From contig JAQGBZ010000018.1 of assembly GCA_034687125.1 (NCBI GenBank), positions 124,001 to 188,000 on the forward strand: DNA of 64,000 bases, written 5' to 3'. The translations under genes and the position numbers were made by a program. The notes under the pieces are model-generated. The model was not told where the DNA came from, searched no databases, and worked only from the letters and a program-made list of their open reading frames with translations. The stretch comes from Neelides folsomi. Lineage: Eukaryota; Arthropoda; Collembola; Neelipleona; Neelidae. Positions 13,571 to 28,500 of the stretch are shown piece after piece. Positions within the stretch are counted from its first letter, which is position 1; the number at the start of each line of letters is the position of its first letter.

Positions 13571-16500
13571 GTTGGTCTCCGAGCTCTGGTAAGAGCGACG
13601 TATGAAGAAATTTGAGACGGAGGCTGAAGATGTGATGGCGGGGAAGGTTCGCATGTATTTCTACACACACATTACATATGTGAGTACGGCGGGTGATAGT
13701 AGTGGGAGAAAGAGGATAACATTGGGTTTCGGAGTTTTTCGGAGTTCGACTCTTCCCTTCCTCTCGTTGGCTGCACGTGCCGCGATTTCCCCGTCTCTCT
13801 TTGATCGATACTCAAAACACACTCTGTTCCGAGTCTGATTCTCCTTTCGTCGAAAGGAGGAAAAAGGAATAGAGGGGAGGGAGGAGTAAGGATACGCGGT
13901 GCAGTTATAACACAACCCAGTCCGCTGCAGACATTCGGGGAGGAAAACACAGGAGAGCTCCATTCCCCACTCAACCTCTCGGTTTTTCTCGGGGAGACGC
14001 AGAGCTAAGTATAGGAGCGAAGCATACATTGGGTTGAGTAGATGCATAGCGGCCGCTGCAGTAGTTTCCCTCCCTCCGTTTATTCGAGGCCCGGGTTGGC
14101 CGTATATGGAATGGATTCCTACGGCTATGACACAATATCATCTCTTTCCTCCCCATGTCAGACGGGATCACACTCCTGCGGCTCCTCCGCTCCCCATCAC
14201 CCCCCGAAATCTTTAAATTTCTCAAAACTGCCTTGAAGGAAGATATAGATTTTACGAGACAAGGGATCTCATTCTTCCTCCTTGGCCCAACAGCCTCCAC
14301 TAGACAAACAATCAGCGGATCTACCAAATACTTATATATCTTCATTCGGGTCCTTATGAGCTTATGCCTCAAGAAATGAAAAAGAGAGGAGGAAAGAGAA
14401 TTATAAGAACTCAAAGACATTTTCCTCAAAATTAGAAGTTTCTCCAATTTTTCAACTTTTCAACTTTCTTCAGAAATCTTGAGCCTTTCCTCTCCATATG
14501 ATGTGCGAAATGGAGTTAATTCTTATAAATATTCATTGGGACGTTAGTTTCTTTTCGTGAATGGTAATTTCAGGATTGAATTTGTAATTAACTGCTCCAA
14601 AGTTTATTCATTTGAGACTGGGTTACGAGTGATGGTTATTATGAAGAGAATGGAATTTGAAGGTGGGCTCTTTCCCTTTTGTTTCACTGGGAGCCTGAAT
14701 GGGTGGGGAGAATTCTTTCCGACTTTATTTGGGAGTTCCGTGTCAAGTGCGAGGCATGTGGCAGCTGTAATGATATAATGTGTAATGTGGCGATAAAGGG
14801 CGAGGAATTTAATACGACGGGCCTCGGGAATATCCTCCATTTCCCGAGGTGAGCGGATTGAAGTACGGGCAGTGTAGGGGGAAGGAAGGAAGCCTTTGCC
14901 TGTCAGCTCCATATCTTTTCTCAAAAGGAAGAACCCAAACTTATTTCCCCACGAGGCAAAGTGAAGGAGTAATATTGAGTATAAAACCATCTCTCTCCCC
15001 ACTTTATACCTCCTTCTCAACGAGTAATGTGTGGCTATATAAAGGAGTTTTTTCTTAATATATGACTCTTGATGGCCATTTATATCCTAGTCAAAATTAT
15101 TTATCACTCCGTGGAAGAGACGTCTACATGCAGAGGCGCATACTTCACCCTACAGTAATTCCTAATTCCTTATATAATGCCCATACGAACCATCCCCTCT
15201 CCATTTTCAACTCCAAGACATTCAAGAGGGACAAAAACTGAAAGTCTTCATCCGCTCCAAACTTATAAGTTGAATCCGGATCTAATAAGGGAACTTACCA
15301 AAGAATTCCACTCTATACTCCAGAGCATCCCAAGCTCTTGAAAATCCTTATGGCTCAAACTCAAACTCTTCTCGTGATAAATAAGTTGAGTGAAAGGAAT
15401 GGGTTGAGGCTCTGGAGATAAATATAACACATATGCATGCTACTATGTAGTTACAACTCATTGTAAAGACCTTAGGACTTCTCGGGAGAGATCGAAGATT
15501 GTTGAGGAAAATGGAATGAGATGATAATATTGGAATGAGGGGAGTCGAGTGATTCAACTTCATCCTCACATTCTAACAAGACTTCCAAGAAGTCTCTTTT
15601 TAGTAATGAAAGCCTCCTCTTAATCCTCTTCGTGTATGGGGTGACGGATTAAGAGTTTGTAAGTCTAAAAGGAACTCCCGGGCGGAGCAGGGATATAAAT
15701 CAGTGGGGAAACTTGGTCGGATTAAGGGTTCTCCTAATTAATTAGAAAAGTGCAGGAGGATCCCTTTGAGAAGGCCACGTGGAGGAAAAGTCTTCCTGTG
15801 GCGCACCTTGGCTTCTCACACTCTCCCCTTGTTTCTTCTTTATCACTTCGAGCTCCCGACGCAGTCCGCTAATCCCTCGCCTACAATGCCCCTTTTTATG
15901 TAGTATATCACACATAATAAGGAACGTTAACTTAAATTTAGTGGTGGACATGAGAGCGGTTGAATGGAGCACAGCAACTATATTTAGTGGCAGGAGTCAT
16001 TGGGACGCCGGACGGCAAGGGATTTACCGTGAAATGGTCGTCTCTTGCCTGGGTTTAAGAGTAAACTGTTCCAGCTTGACTTCTTAATAGGAGCTCAGTC
16101 ACTTTAATCGTAATGACAAATCAGCGAGTAGAATGGGCTTAAGTACCTTTTTCCTGGACCTTATCAAGTCATCAATCTAATCTCTGAATTGAGTCGTCCC
16201 ATGAGCCATTTCTTCCTTCACTAGGTCTATTTTTCCCAAATGCCCTCATAGGATTAAATATGATTCGCCCATCAGCCCTGTTGATGGTGGCGAAGAGGAA
16301 GTGGCCGCAACAGAACTTTCCTCTCTCACAAGTCCTAAATTCCGATACAATATGCGAATCCGCACGCATGATTTCAATCCCATTTAAAGACACCCTCGCC
16401 GAAGTATGCGGATGGGGGACCGAATTCAAATTACGCATTTCTTCACATCCTGCCTGGGTTTCTGGAACTCATTCTCATCGATTCATCCATGTGTTTCTCG

Positions 16501-19500
16501 TCTCGGCCCCTCCAAATCCAAATGTCATGTTTTGAACGTGTGAATAAGCTCCAACCTAACCGCGTATAATCTCTTCTTCGGATTCTAGGAAAATTTGGTA
16601 AGAACTCTTGTACTCGGGGAGATCAGCCAGATATCCCACCAGCGTTTCCCTTATTATGCGGTATTCCAGAGAAATGGGTTTTAAGAAATCTACTTCGTCC
16701 TCCTTTGTTTACACTCTCATCAGACCCCGGAGGTTGAGTTTATTCTTTTAGAAGAAACAAGTTGGTCACAGGACGTGAGAGAGATGAAGCAAGTCAACGG
16801 CCGCCGCTCTTTATTTGTCTAAACTATTTGGAATAAACGAAGGGGAGACTCTTATGGTCTGCTGCTGCGGTGGAGCACATTTCTCATTCCTCCAGCAGGT
16901 CCAGCAGATGTTTCTCTTTCAGAGGAGAACCTCATAGAATGGTTTACCATCATTTACTATATTATCATACACCCAGTTCGCCTTCCAACCGCATGAGCGA
17001 GGATCATGGACCATAAGAACAAAATGAGATGATGGGTTTATGAAATATGAATGCCTCTAATCTCCTCTCTCTCTTCAAAATTGGTTTTAATAATTTACAT
17101 GAGTTTAAAGTCTCAATCTCCACAAACTGAGAAACCGAAGGCGGAGGGAACTAAATTTTAATGATTCCAAAGGAGATTATTAAAGGAGAGATGAAACAAA
17201 GTTGAGGCACTTTCATGGTTGGTCAAATACAAAATTCCAAACTTCGTCGTTGAGTTTGCTTGCTCAAGGGGTTCTATTTCTATTCTAACTTCTTCATTAC
17301 TCACTCAATATAGAAATCCACTGATGACTTGAAGTACCCACTTCTCTTCAATATATTATTCATAATTTTAGTCTCTTATAATTTATTCCTTGAGTATTGA
17401 GTAATAGTTAACTACAGCATAACTTTATAAGTAAACAGGAACAGGAACTAATATCTAATACTTATTCATCATTTCCCAAATCTTAATATTTAAAGCTTTT
17501 CATATTTTATGAATTCTCTCAAGTTCTAATTTTAATAATTACTAGCTTTTGTTGAGAATTATTCCTTTGATTATTAATTCATTAATAATAATTTTAAATC
17601 CAAAAGACACCAGAGAAGAATGAGTGGAGTGCATTTGAAACATAAAACAAATTCGAATTCATGTGAGATCATGAAGAAGAATTATAGAGCATGCTAACGA
17701 CAACACAAGATATGCCTCAATTTTAAAAGTCGAGTGTTCCAAAGACGTTCATAGTAGAGTAGAACGATCTTATTGACTCTTTGCTCATTGAATTCTATGC
17801 TTCAAGTTTCGAGTTCTATTTATATACGAAGGGGTTGAATTTTAATTTGAAGAAGAGTGTTATTTGAAAAGTTCCCTCTGGAGAAGTATGAACTAGTATG
17901 TTATAGTTCTATATTATGTGCGTACTTACTTTTCTTCTCTCTCCCCATCCATTCTCAAACCCGCCGTCTTTCAGTGAAAGTTCTTTTGCAAATTTGAGAA
18001 CTTGCTTTTACTTTTATTATCTCTCCACTCACTCAAACACACGTTTGGGGAAGAGGCAGCTCGTAAAGGGACATAGCCACTTCAAAACGCACAAATGGAG
18101 GAATTAGGGCAAGCCTCTTTATTTATTTGAGCTGGAAAAATATGGAGATGTAGAGGAATATCGTAAAAGACTCTTCACAAAAGTCTTCACAAATTCACCA
18201 TTTTCTCAAAGTGCAAATAAGCATAAAACATGTTGAGTTACGATATGGAATTCTGTGTTGGACTCATGGAATCCCCCTTTTATCTTTGTTTAGAGAAGAA
18301 ACATTGAGAGATTGAGACTTCCGTATCCATCATATCACATAAGTTCAATATGCCCAAGTCTCCATTTCCATTCAACTACATTTGATATAAATCTATGCCC
18401 TTTTGCGTTACTTTAATACTTATCTTTATTTCAAATACTTTATTCATTTTCCATTCATATTAGAGTACATAGTACCTAGAGGAGCATCTAACTTATGTAC
18501 ATTAGTATACTTAGGAATCGGGAATAAAACCAACGAATAAATACTTCATATTTATTACCTGCCTACAAAGAACCCTGTTTATTCTTGAATGAATAAAATG
18601 TAATATCATCTCATGAATAAATGAACAAAGGAATATGAAATGCGATACAAGATGTTTATTCCTGAGAATGTGAGCGATATAGAAGATTAAAAACCACTTG
18701 CACTCTTCAAATAATATATTCCCAGCCTTCCCATCATTGCTCACATAATTATGACAATTAAGAGTGAACGAACCACTTGCAACGCCTGGCTATCGCTCAT
18801 TATTCCCAAATGATTTAACAGCTTAACCCTTATCTCTGAAGGTGGGATGTCAATTGATAGAAGTTGTTAACATCAAGAGGTTCCATTAAATAATGATAAT
18901 GTGTATTTGCATTTATGACTTTCATTAAGTCAAAGAGAGAATAAAATGGAAATAAACACAGAGTTTTAGAAATGTGGAGAGGTTCAACTGGATGATAAAT
19001 TCACGCGTGGGTTAATATTCGATGAAATGATTCCGTCGGAATCTCCCCATCGTTGGGTTCAATGCATGATAATTCGAGAATACACAAATGAAATTACAGT
19101 CCATTCCTCCACATGAAAATTGAATGATTTCTTTTCTAAGTAGGATGAGAAGCGCCGATTCAGCATATTTCACCGAGTAAACACGTAATAAATATCGCAT
19201 TATGCCATGCATAGCATAGTATGAATAATCCTATATGAGCAATATGAATTTCCTGTCTTCTATGTTTGAGGAAAAATAAATGTTTTATTGTGATTTACAG
19301 CCGCCGTTATTACTTTCATATTAAAGTAAATTGCTAATTTCTTTTTTAAAAGTATCATTTAGAATTTAATATGTTTGTATAATTTTAAATTATGATTTTT
19401 ATAAAGAGGTTACAAAGTAGGATCGGCATGGATGTGAATGTACTCAATGAGATTATATGAGCGTTTTGCTATGCAAATATTTACCCTCTTATGTAAGAGC

Positions 19501-22500
19501 TAAATATGTATTTCCCCAACTTCCTTTCAATTTCATTCTTATTCGCCTTTAGCACCATGTAAGTATAATGATCCTTCAGCATCTCTTACTCAAGCGGCAT
19601 GTAAAACAATCCCATAAAAATAATATGTTTGAGCCGAGGGAATTCGGGTGGATTACTCTTTATTTTGACTATGAGCATAACATTTGGAGAGATTAGTTGA
19701 GAGGGGAGACGTCGAAAATATGTAGCGGACCACACGTGGACGGAATCTCGGCTCCGCCTCGTAAAAAGACTGGTGATAGGGAGGATGATGTAGACGTGAG
19801 GAAGGTAAAGTGAATGGAATAAGAATAGAACCGTCGTGTCTGGATAATTCGAAACACCGGCTGAGTGACTGACCATCAGACAAGGAGATGCCCAAGGTGC
19901 CTTCGAGCAGCTCTCCATACCTAATATAAATATCAAACATATCCAGCGAACACAAATATCCGTCCAGGCCCAAATGCGTGTACATATTGTATGCAGGCAT
20001 TTCTGAAACCCTCCAGTTGTCAAGTCGCATAAGCTGGAGGTATGCATATTTAAAAACTTTGGGAACGGGAAAGCACAATGGGAATTGTGGATGTAAAACA
20101 TTTACCATATCTCCCATCGTGGAATCCTTATAAATATAATAATCGTAATCATATTCCCTTTTACTGACTCCAACTTTATGGTCTATTGGTCGATAAATGT
20201 GAAGCGGAGTCCGCATGGATTATGAGAGTATATTACACACGGTTACCCTGAATAGAGTTCAAGTAGAGAAGACCCCATCGGCTCACCTCAAACAGAACTC
20301 TCATTGAGGGTTTCCTTGTAAGGGAATAATAATGGTAATCCTTCCCCATGAAGTCTAGACTGTCCATTCGGATCTCTGAGGAAGGGCCCATTAAGGAGTA
20401 CTGAAACAGAGAATGAATTCCCAACCTTCCACTTCAGGTCTCCTCAGATGGGAGAAGAGATGAGCCCTGACCGTGAGGCAATGGATGAGTAATATACATA
20501 ATTCCAGCTCGTAACTCCAGTGCCCTTCTCCTTCAGCTCTGATGGAGAGCAGAGTATCAGTTTATCACCTGGTGAAACGAGCAATTTACTGCCTCGTCCT
20601 CCAGCCCCTTATACAAACTTATTATGGAACAATGAAAAGGGTCATACAGCTATACACGCACTCCAACACACCTAATACAAATGCATATATTTAAGATCCT
20701 TTTAAACCTCCCTGGTCTGGACTTATTTGGAAGGATGCGTATTGCTGCTCCATGTGTGCGACTCCATTACTTTTAAAAGGAAGAAAGAGTATAAGGAGTA
20801 TTTTACTCAGCGTGACACGCACAGGATAATCGCTCCAATTCACTATCAAATCCCAAATAACCTCACTAGAGAATATAAAGTCGCTATCATTGAAATATGC
20901 CGATTATAGGTCCAAAAACCCTACCTTGTGTGTTTCATTCAAAGAGCTAATATACCCAAGTTCCCATTTAGGCATGTTTCCTTTCATTTTAATAATCATT
21001 CTCCCGGTCGCCTTTATGCAAAAGAGAAACACATTCACCTCCATATGCATGATACATGGAAAGGCCTTTTACAGAAGATTTAATACCGCTTCTTGTTAAC
21101 TTGGAATAATTGATTTAGGACTTGGCCCATTCTGCCCTCGAAAATGGCTCAAAAACGAGAGCTCAGCAGGCCAGTTTGAGACATTTGCTTTTGTCCCCGC
21201 GCCCCTCATGAATGATTATGCATAAACGAACTTTGGTGTTATGTTCGATGAGAAGAAGAGGACCAAACTGTACTTGTACATTTTCCTATTATAATTTTTA
21301 ATTTCGACATTTATTTATTACAGTGTAGAGGAAACGGGAATAAATAAAAGCCTTCGTACCACCATTGACACCGACACGGAACCCCTGGCCAACATATGAA
21401 AAACCTTTTTAAAATGAGTTTCGTGAGTTCGAAGTGTTATGAAGGTATTACATACTTACATATTTGGGGTTGTATTGAATGTCAAATATACGTGTAAGTT
21501 TGAGTGGAATTATCAGCGTCAATTTCATGCTAAATAACAAATGACCATTTATTACATGATCCATAACATGTCTGCATGTGTTTGAAAGGCAAAATACGGC
21601 AAGGATTTAATAATTTTTTGTCTGAATATTGTGAATATTGTAAAGGCATCAACATGTGGTAAGGTTATGAAGCAAGATGATTGATAAAGGAGAGTGATAA
21701 GGATAACTACGAAGAAGTAAATAAATTATTACCACTGAGGATATCCCGTCAAGCACTTGAAGTTTATGTGTAAAAGGTCAATTGTCAATTTGTATTTTTC
21801 TCAAAAAGGAACGGAGGTGAAGAGGAATCAATGACTGATATTGTACACACAATGGTTCAAAAAGAATTCCCGTCCATGAAAGTAACAAGCCAACGAGGAG
21901 ACAATCAAAACCATATATATTTATGTCTCTAGTATTTATCATTCGCAAGGCAATATCCTATTGTTAAACCGTTTACCTTAATTGTAAACAAATAAAACTT
22001 TTATTAATGCCTTGAAAAATTCTCCCATAACCTCCTACGCAATTTTTGTGGCAAAATGGCCATTTTTCTAATAAATAATAAAGGAAGGCGAAACTCATTG
22101 GAAAAGGTAAAAACTTAATTACAACAGCTTCTAAATGAGTACAAATGAGGAGGCTGAAAGCGCCAAAAGAGAAGGTAATTTCCCATTTAACTCTAAAGAG
22201 GAAACAAACTTTGAACTTTAACTTGACTTCTCTCCCACACTAGGAATGTTCAACCTCGATGCTGCATGAGCTAATTGGCATTGAAACTTGACGGAGTGGC
22301 AAAACTCTTAATTTCTTTGTCATGAAGAAATGAGCAAAATAAATAAATATAATTTGTTATGAGTAAGTGAGACGTGAGAAATGATTTGGCTAAAAAAGAT
22401 AACATTGGGGACGTTGGTTCATATATTTGCATTGGTGCACGAAACCGTGAATTCATTATCCGTCCGAACATTCGCATTAAAATTCCTCCTCCACTCCTGT

Positions 22501-25500
22501 ATGCATAATACTATTTAATCTTATTTTGAATGAAGAGTCATGAAAATGAGTTGCAACTTTCCTCTTCTGCTCAACTCACTATAAATATTAAGCTCATTAC
22601 AAGGAAGAATGAGATGAAGCGAAAAGGAGTGGGATGGAATAAATACGACCATAAGTGTATAATTCCTCCCAGTCAGCACCGCATTTAGCACATCTATTAA
22701 AATCCTGAATCGCAAATGATAGTAATAACGATGTATTAAAATGGTAAGTAAGGTTAGTTAAATGTTGTAACATCGATGTCAATGACCGATTTTCTCCGTA
22801 CAAATAAACTACGTACTACGAGTGCTGCTCTATCTTTTCGATAGATCTCAAGCACCCCAGTTCATAGTTACTGAAGGCAATTTAGCTATAATAAGGAGAC
22901 CTGACTTAAAATGTGTGGTAATGGGCTTATATAAAAATTGACGGCTTTGGTATCAAGTCGTGTAAACTTTTGGCACCATATTTGAAGTATACAAGTGCTT
23001 ATTAGCATGTGGTACCTACCTGCGTAAGAATTATTTTTCAACCATAGCACATAAGTAATGTAAAGGAAACTCTGGTTGTTAGGAACAAACTTTTTACATA
23101 ACGAGATAGGGAAATGAGTCAATGGTCTCGTATAAACTCTCATTATGAATCCGAATGTCAAATTGCAATTTAATCCCCTCGAAATGTACATTATACGCAG
23201 GGCTTATATAATACTATCTCGAACCTCGGTCTCGATGATTAAGTGGATTACTTTTCATGTCTTCGTAGTAATCTTGTAAGATGCCAATGATAAAGCTCGA
23301 CTATGAATTCATCCTTCTTCTTTGCTGATACACAATTAATTTATGATAATGATTATGATTATGAATAGGGAATAATAATATGTAGAAAAGTTCCTCATCA
23401 CTTTCCATCTCCATCTGCCATGCGTTTTGCCTTAGGATCATTTGATTAATTCCTATTTTGATACTGCTTTTAACTCTCGAATGTTATTTAATGTATCCGG
23501 TATTTAATCTGCGCCGATACTTTATTCTATAGCACCACAAGAATTCTCATATTAAAATTTTGTTCATTCTTTAATACACCTTATCTTTAAATAAAGAAGA
23601 CATTGATGAAATTTCAACGAAATTAATAAAACTCGAACAATATGAGTAATTAAGTGTGTATTGAAATACTTATATCGATCTAAACATTGCTTCATTCTGT
23701 GACCATTTTTTCTCTCTTTCTTTTCATTAAGGAATTTCTATCATGTTTGCAGAGAACAAAAGAGACGGCATTCGTATCCTCGTTATATAATCGAGCCAAG
23801 GGATATACAGTATAGACAATTATTGTCAACAACACCAAGATGTCTTGTCCTCTGACTTTTAATGCTTCAAACATTCAATTTCATCTCCTCGAGGGAGATC
23901 ATAAATTTCTAAGTAAGAGTAATTAAACAAGAAGAGAATGAATGGAAAAGAGGTAGTTTGCAATGTCTCTGTTCCTCACACATGTATTAATTTAAATGTA
24001 GGGATAAATGAAGTTCCAACAAGACAACAACAGAAGGAAAACTTTCATCCAGCGAGTCATTACATTTTGAGGGGATTACATAGTTTAATGTCACTCCTTT
24101 TTATGTAATAGGCATAAAGGGTAATAAAATGTCATTAAATTATAGAAAATGAAGTAAAAGACAAAAGCTTAATTCCTCGTAAGAACTTCAAATAAACTCC
24201 TCTTTATATTCATCGTTACTCGCCGGGGAAGAGTGAGAGAATGGGGATCATTTGAAGAATGAGAGCTTGGGAGTTTGAGGAGATAAATACAAGGGTTTGG
24301 AGCTCGAGTTGAAAGAACGCATTTAAAGAACAAACTCTCGAGGGAATTGTTCTTCGTAACAAAGTTGATGAGTTGATCCTGGTTCTCTGGGCTGTTTGTA
24401 TTGAGCCGAATGAGGTTCTCTTTCTATTAAATTTTTAGTTTCCTTCAAATTGTACCAGCAGAGTTGAAAAGAATGCCCCTAATGGGAATTTCAAATGTCA
24501 TCTCACGTGCTCAGATGCTATCCAACGGAGGCACATCGCGACCTTTTTCTTTGAATCATTCAACTCTTTCTTTCATTGCAAATCCAATTATGAATATATG
24601 GCATTAAAGTCATTGATATGTGCTTAATCCTATTAACAAAAGTTACGAGGCGCGACGGAACTTATGAATGTGATTAAATATACTTCAACACTCACTCTTT
24701 TTACAAGTCCTTCAATTAGGCCCTTTTCAAATTGAGAAAATTGTGTACGAGAGCTAAGTCTCTGAGCGTGTAATGTAATTAAGAAGCTATTACTTCAACA
24801 AGTTCCCAGATTTTAAAGAACTTTACGTGAAGCGAGAACATGGAGAGTTTGGAAAGTTGCAATCGAAGGCTTGTCAGGGATTGGGTCCTGAGGTATAAGA
24901 TCTTCCTTCATTTTATTTTGGCAAAGTATTAAAATGTTTACGTCCCTCTCTGTACTCCAGCAGCAGGTCTTGTTCTCTTTTTATAGTTTGTCCTTCCTCT
25001 TTTACAACTATGGAACCAGGAGTCAAATCATCTTGTTTTTCCTGACCACAAAACCTGCAAAGTTGTAAATGGGAAATGAGGCTGAAGAACGGGGGCCCAG
25101 ATTTAGGGAAAAGCTGGAAAGCCATTAGAGAAAGCGGCGGATTCATCCCAAGAAAAACGTATGGTAAAATCCACATATGTATGAATGTTTACATTTGGAG
25201 GGGAATCCGACGTAAAGGAAAATTGGAATTTGGATTTTTCCTCTCTCTGGATGAAATCCTTGAGGGAACTTTTAAAACTCAAGTCACTCACGAACTCACG
25301 AACTACCCAACAACACAACACATAGACTTCATATGGACCTCACAAATGCTTAGAACCGCACCGACATGGGAGTAGACATAGACTTTCAGACGGGGGATTC
25401 TCGTTGTCAACTAGGATTTGGCAAAGATTTGGAATGAAAGCTTCGTGGTGGCCAATTTGAGCAAATTCCCCCAACTTTCCCTCACTATTTTGCCTTTCTC

Positions 25501-28500
25501 GGCTCCCCAAAGATTCCCGGGGAGGAAGAAGAGGATAAAAATGGGCATTGGAGTCGAAGATTAATGCTGCGAGCATTTCTCCGGCTTCCTTCCACATTAT
25601 CCCTACAAGGATAATTCCTTTTTATTAAGATGCCCTTTGATGCTCCTTCCTAACCAACTGGAAGAGTAATAATACTCACAAACGTATAACCGCTTTCAGG
25701 GAAGAGTATATAACCCGCTTTCCTTTTTTTCTCATTTTTACCGCAAAGCTTCTCCCGAACCAAGACCGGTAATAGATATTAAGCATTTTCTCTTTAACAT
25801 CACATTTTCCCTTTCATTGAACAAAGTTTGACAAATGCAGCATTCATGCTGCTGCGCCTTGCAATAAAATCTTTTTGCTTTTCATAAAAACTCTATTTTT
25901 CCAACAACGATGCTCGTACTTGCTTTCAGTAAGTGTATAATTTATGTGATTTTCCTCAATTTATTTAAAATGTTTACTCGGATTTCCATTCCAAATTATA
26001 TTATCTCTGCCATTACTTTTATGGGGTGGCGTTATTAATAAAACTTTATGTTTCTTGAATTCATAATAATCCTTTCATCATCATCGTATGAATATAATAG
26101 TTGTAATTTTTCATAATTAAAAACCAGAAGTTATTCACATAACATTGCCCTTATTTTTAATAAACCCTGTTGGCTTTCTATTAAAAAAGAATTCAAGCTA
26201 AAGAATTTATGCGAAATTATAAAAACCCGAAAGCGACTTGTACTTTATTCGATTAGCTCATATAATAGAATTTTCAAATTGACAAAAAAATCTTATTATT
26301 TCTTTAATGCATGTCATTTGGGAAATTACCTTTGGGACTCGATATTGAAATAATCATTAAAACCATAAAATTGGAATTTAAGCCTATTAGTTTCATCTGT
26401 GATTCCAAATAAGGGAAGGTAAAGAATTACATCTCGTTAATCACAACCATTACCCCACTAATAAAACATTTGAAATTCATTGTCCTTCATTCAATTAATT
26501 CCTTATCAAGTTTAAATCGCAGGTAAAATCTCTCGCGCAAAAAAGTTTATATAATATGAACAAGATCATACAACCCGTTTTGCTCTCTAATGCATTGTTG
26601 ATTAAGTAAATGAATTCAAGCCCGTATACTCATTTATATTACATGCCAATGAATTGAATTTAGATGAATAGAGATAATGCGAGAGAATTGATCTTTGGTG
26701 TAGGTTGAAACCAAGGATTAAATGCTGGAAAATGCCCAAATGTCCTATTAGTACAATGTTAGGCAAATAAAAAGATACAAATGAATTTAAAAGTGAGTGA
26801 GAAATGTTTGGGCAAGAGGCCCATGGCCAATGTGTATTGGAGGCTGTAAATACTGCATATACTCCGCAATTCCTCCCACCACTCGATGAACAGCACAATG
26901 CCATTCAAATTAACAATTCACAATGTATTATTGCCCCATTGTGAATTGAAAGCAATTAAGCATTCAATGTTCGCCAGTTCGCCTACAGTACAAGTCTCAA
27001 AAGAGCATTTATTTGTTAAAACATCACAGTCTTTAAATACATTCTGTACATTCATAATATATTCTGTACAATCTGTAGGGATCAAACTACATATATTACT
27101 ACACATTAAATAAAAATATACCTGGTATAAAATTACTTTATGAACTTATGCATTATTTAATCTGCATTTTGTAATAGTGAAAATCCATATCTTTACATAA
27201 ATGGAATGAGTGAATTAATAAGGTTTTTAACGCAAGGATGGGTTTTGTATAAGTTCCAAATAGCAAATCAGTATCACGAGAATAAACATGTTTTACATAT
27301 GGATAGTAAACATTGTTTAGTACATCAATTTCTTCATGTACAACTATTAATATTCGTAGATATAATATCCTACGATGGAATTTGAATTTAGGATGAGGAT
27401 CAACATTAGAACATAGGATTCGATATGGAAGACGTAATAACTACATAATAGGTATGTGAGTGGTTGAAGGTAATGGGAACAATGATTATTTGGGAAGTTG
27501 AATATATATAAAAAGCGGATTCCACTCCACCCTAAAGTCCTTCAACATCTCTGGAGAGGATTATAGAGAGTATTGAATATCGAAGAGAGTGAGGGTAGAA
27601 GATTAAGGAAGAAATTGAGACAGGCTGGGTTCGAATCCTTTCCTCGTGACAAAGGAAGACAGAGCCATTATCTTCTTTTTACTCTCTCATCTCTTGCTCA
27701 TGGGTTGTAGATAGGGAGTTAAGGAGGAATTATACCTATGTGCACTCACATGCAAGCGGAGAGAAAGGAAAACGAGTCTCATCATTATATGAATGAAGAG
27801 GATGTGAGAGATCTTCTAATTCCTAACCACTATTATGAATCCTTGCATTACATGTTCCAGATATACATACACACTCACTCACTCACACACATACACACAT
27901 TCTCTCATGGCCGAAGATCCAAAAGTTCCTACCGAGATCTTCAATTACCATTTTCTCTTTTTTGCCTCCCTCCTCCTCTCTTCTTCTTAATCCAATGTGG
28001 GCATATAGGAGGATCTCAGTCTTTGATCTTCGCCTCCGTGTTGAATGTGTGGGAAAATGGGGAGATGGAGAATGCGAGATGGTTCGACTCGGCGTTAAAG
28101 ACTTGCCAAGGAGTTGGACAAACATTATATAGGAACTTTACTTTTATTACGCGCTCTGTTAAGAGACCAGCAGCGCATCTCTCACTCTCTTATCGTTCAC
28201 TTGCCCTCCGTATGGCCGCATTATGATCCTATATACATAATAATTCCGCATGAACATGGAGAGATGAAGATAAGATTAGATACCTTAGTATATTCTTGCC
28301 TCGAGTGAAAAAGATTCTTTTTGTCCAAAAAACTCGAGTCTCCTCAGAGAGCAAAGTGTTTCTGGAGGTCTCTGTACTCCTCGCATTCAACTCCTTGGCT
28401 TCCCCATTGAGAAATTCCTTTATTTCGACTCGTTGAGTCGGCCGTCTGATGGGATTGAAGAATACTGAAAGTGACAAAGTGATCCAAATTCAACTCTCTT

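Noticed and set aside
13661-14447. Cluster of overlapping ORFs on both strands (100-158 codons)
   Set aside because: Many frames are open at once because of purine/pyrimidine skew. The products are rich in Ser, Pro and Arg without motifs.
19586-20216. Two long overlapping minus-strand ORFs (171 and 187 codons)
   Set aside because: They occupy different frames of the same DNA, have no recognisable domain, and sit in a composition-skewed, stop-poor island.
27628-27650. tRNA-like B box (ggttcgaatcc)
   Set aside because: The upstream 60-70 bases have no A box, and no 5' segment pairs with the bases after the box to form an acceptor stem, so no cloverleaf can be drawn.
27738-28226. 162-codon + strand ORF
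   Set aside because: It begins with a His/Thr-rich stretch made by an imperfect ACACTC repeat and overlaps opposite-strand ORFs; no domain, splice or poly(A) support.
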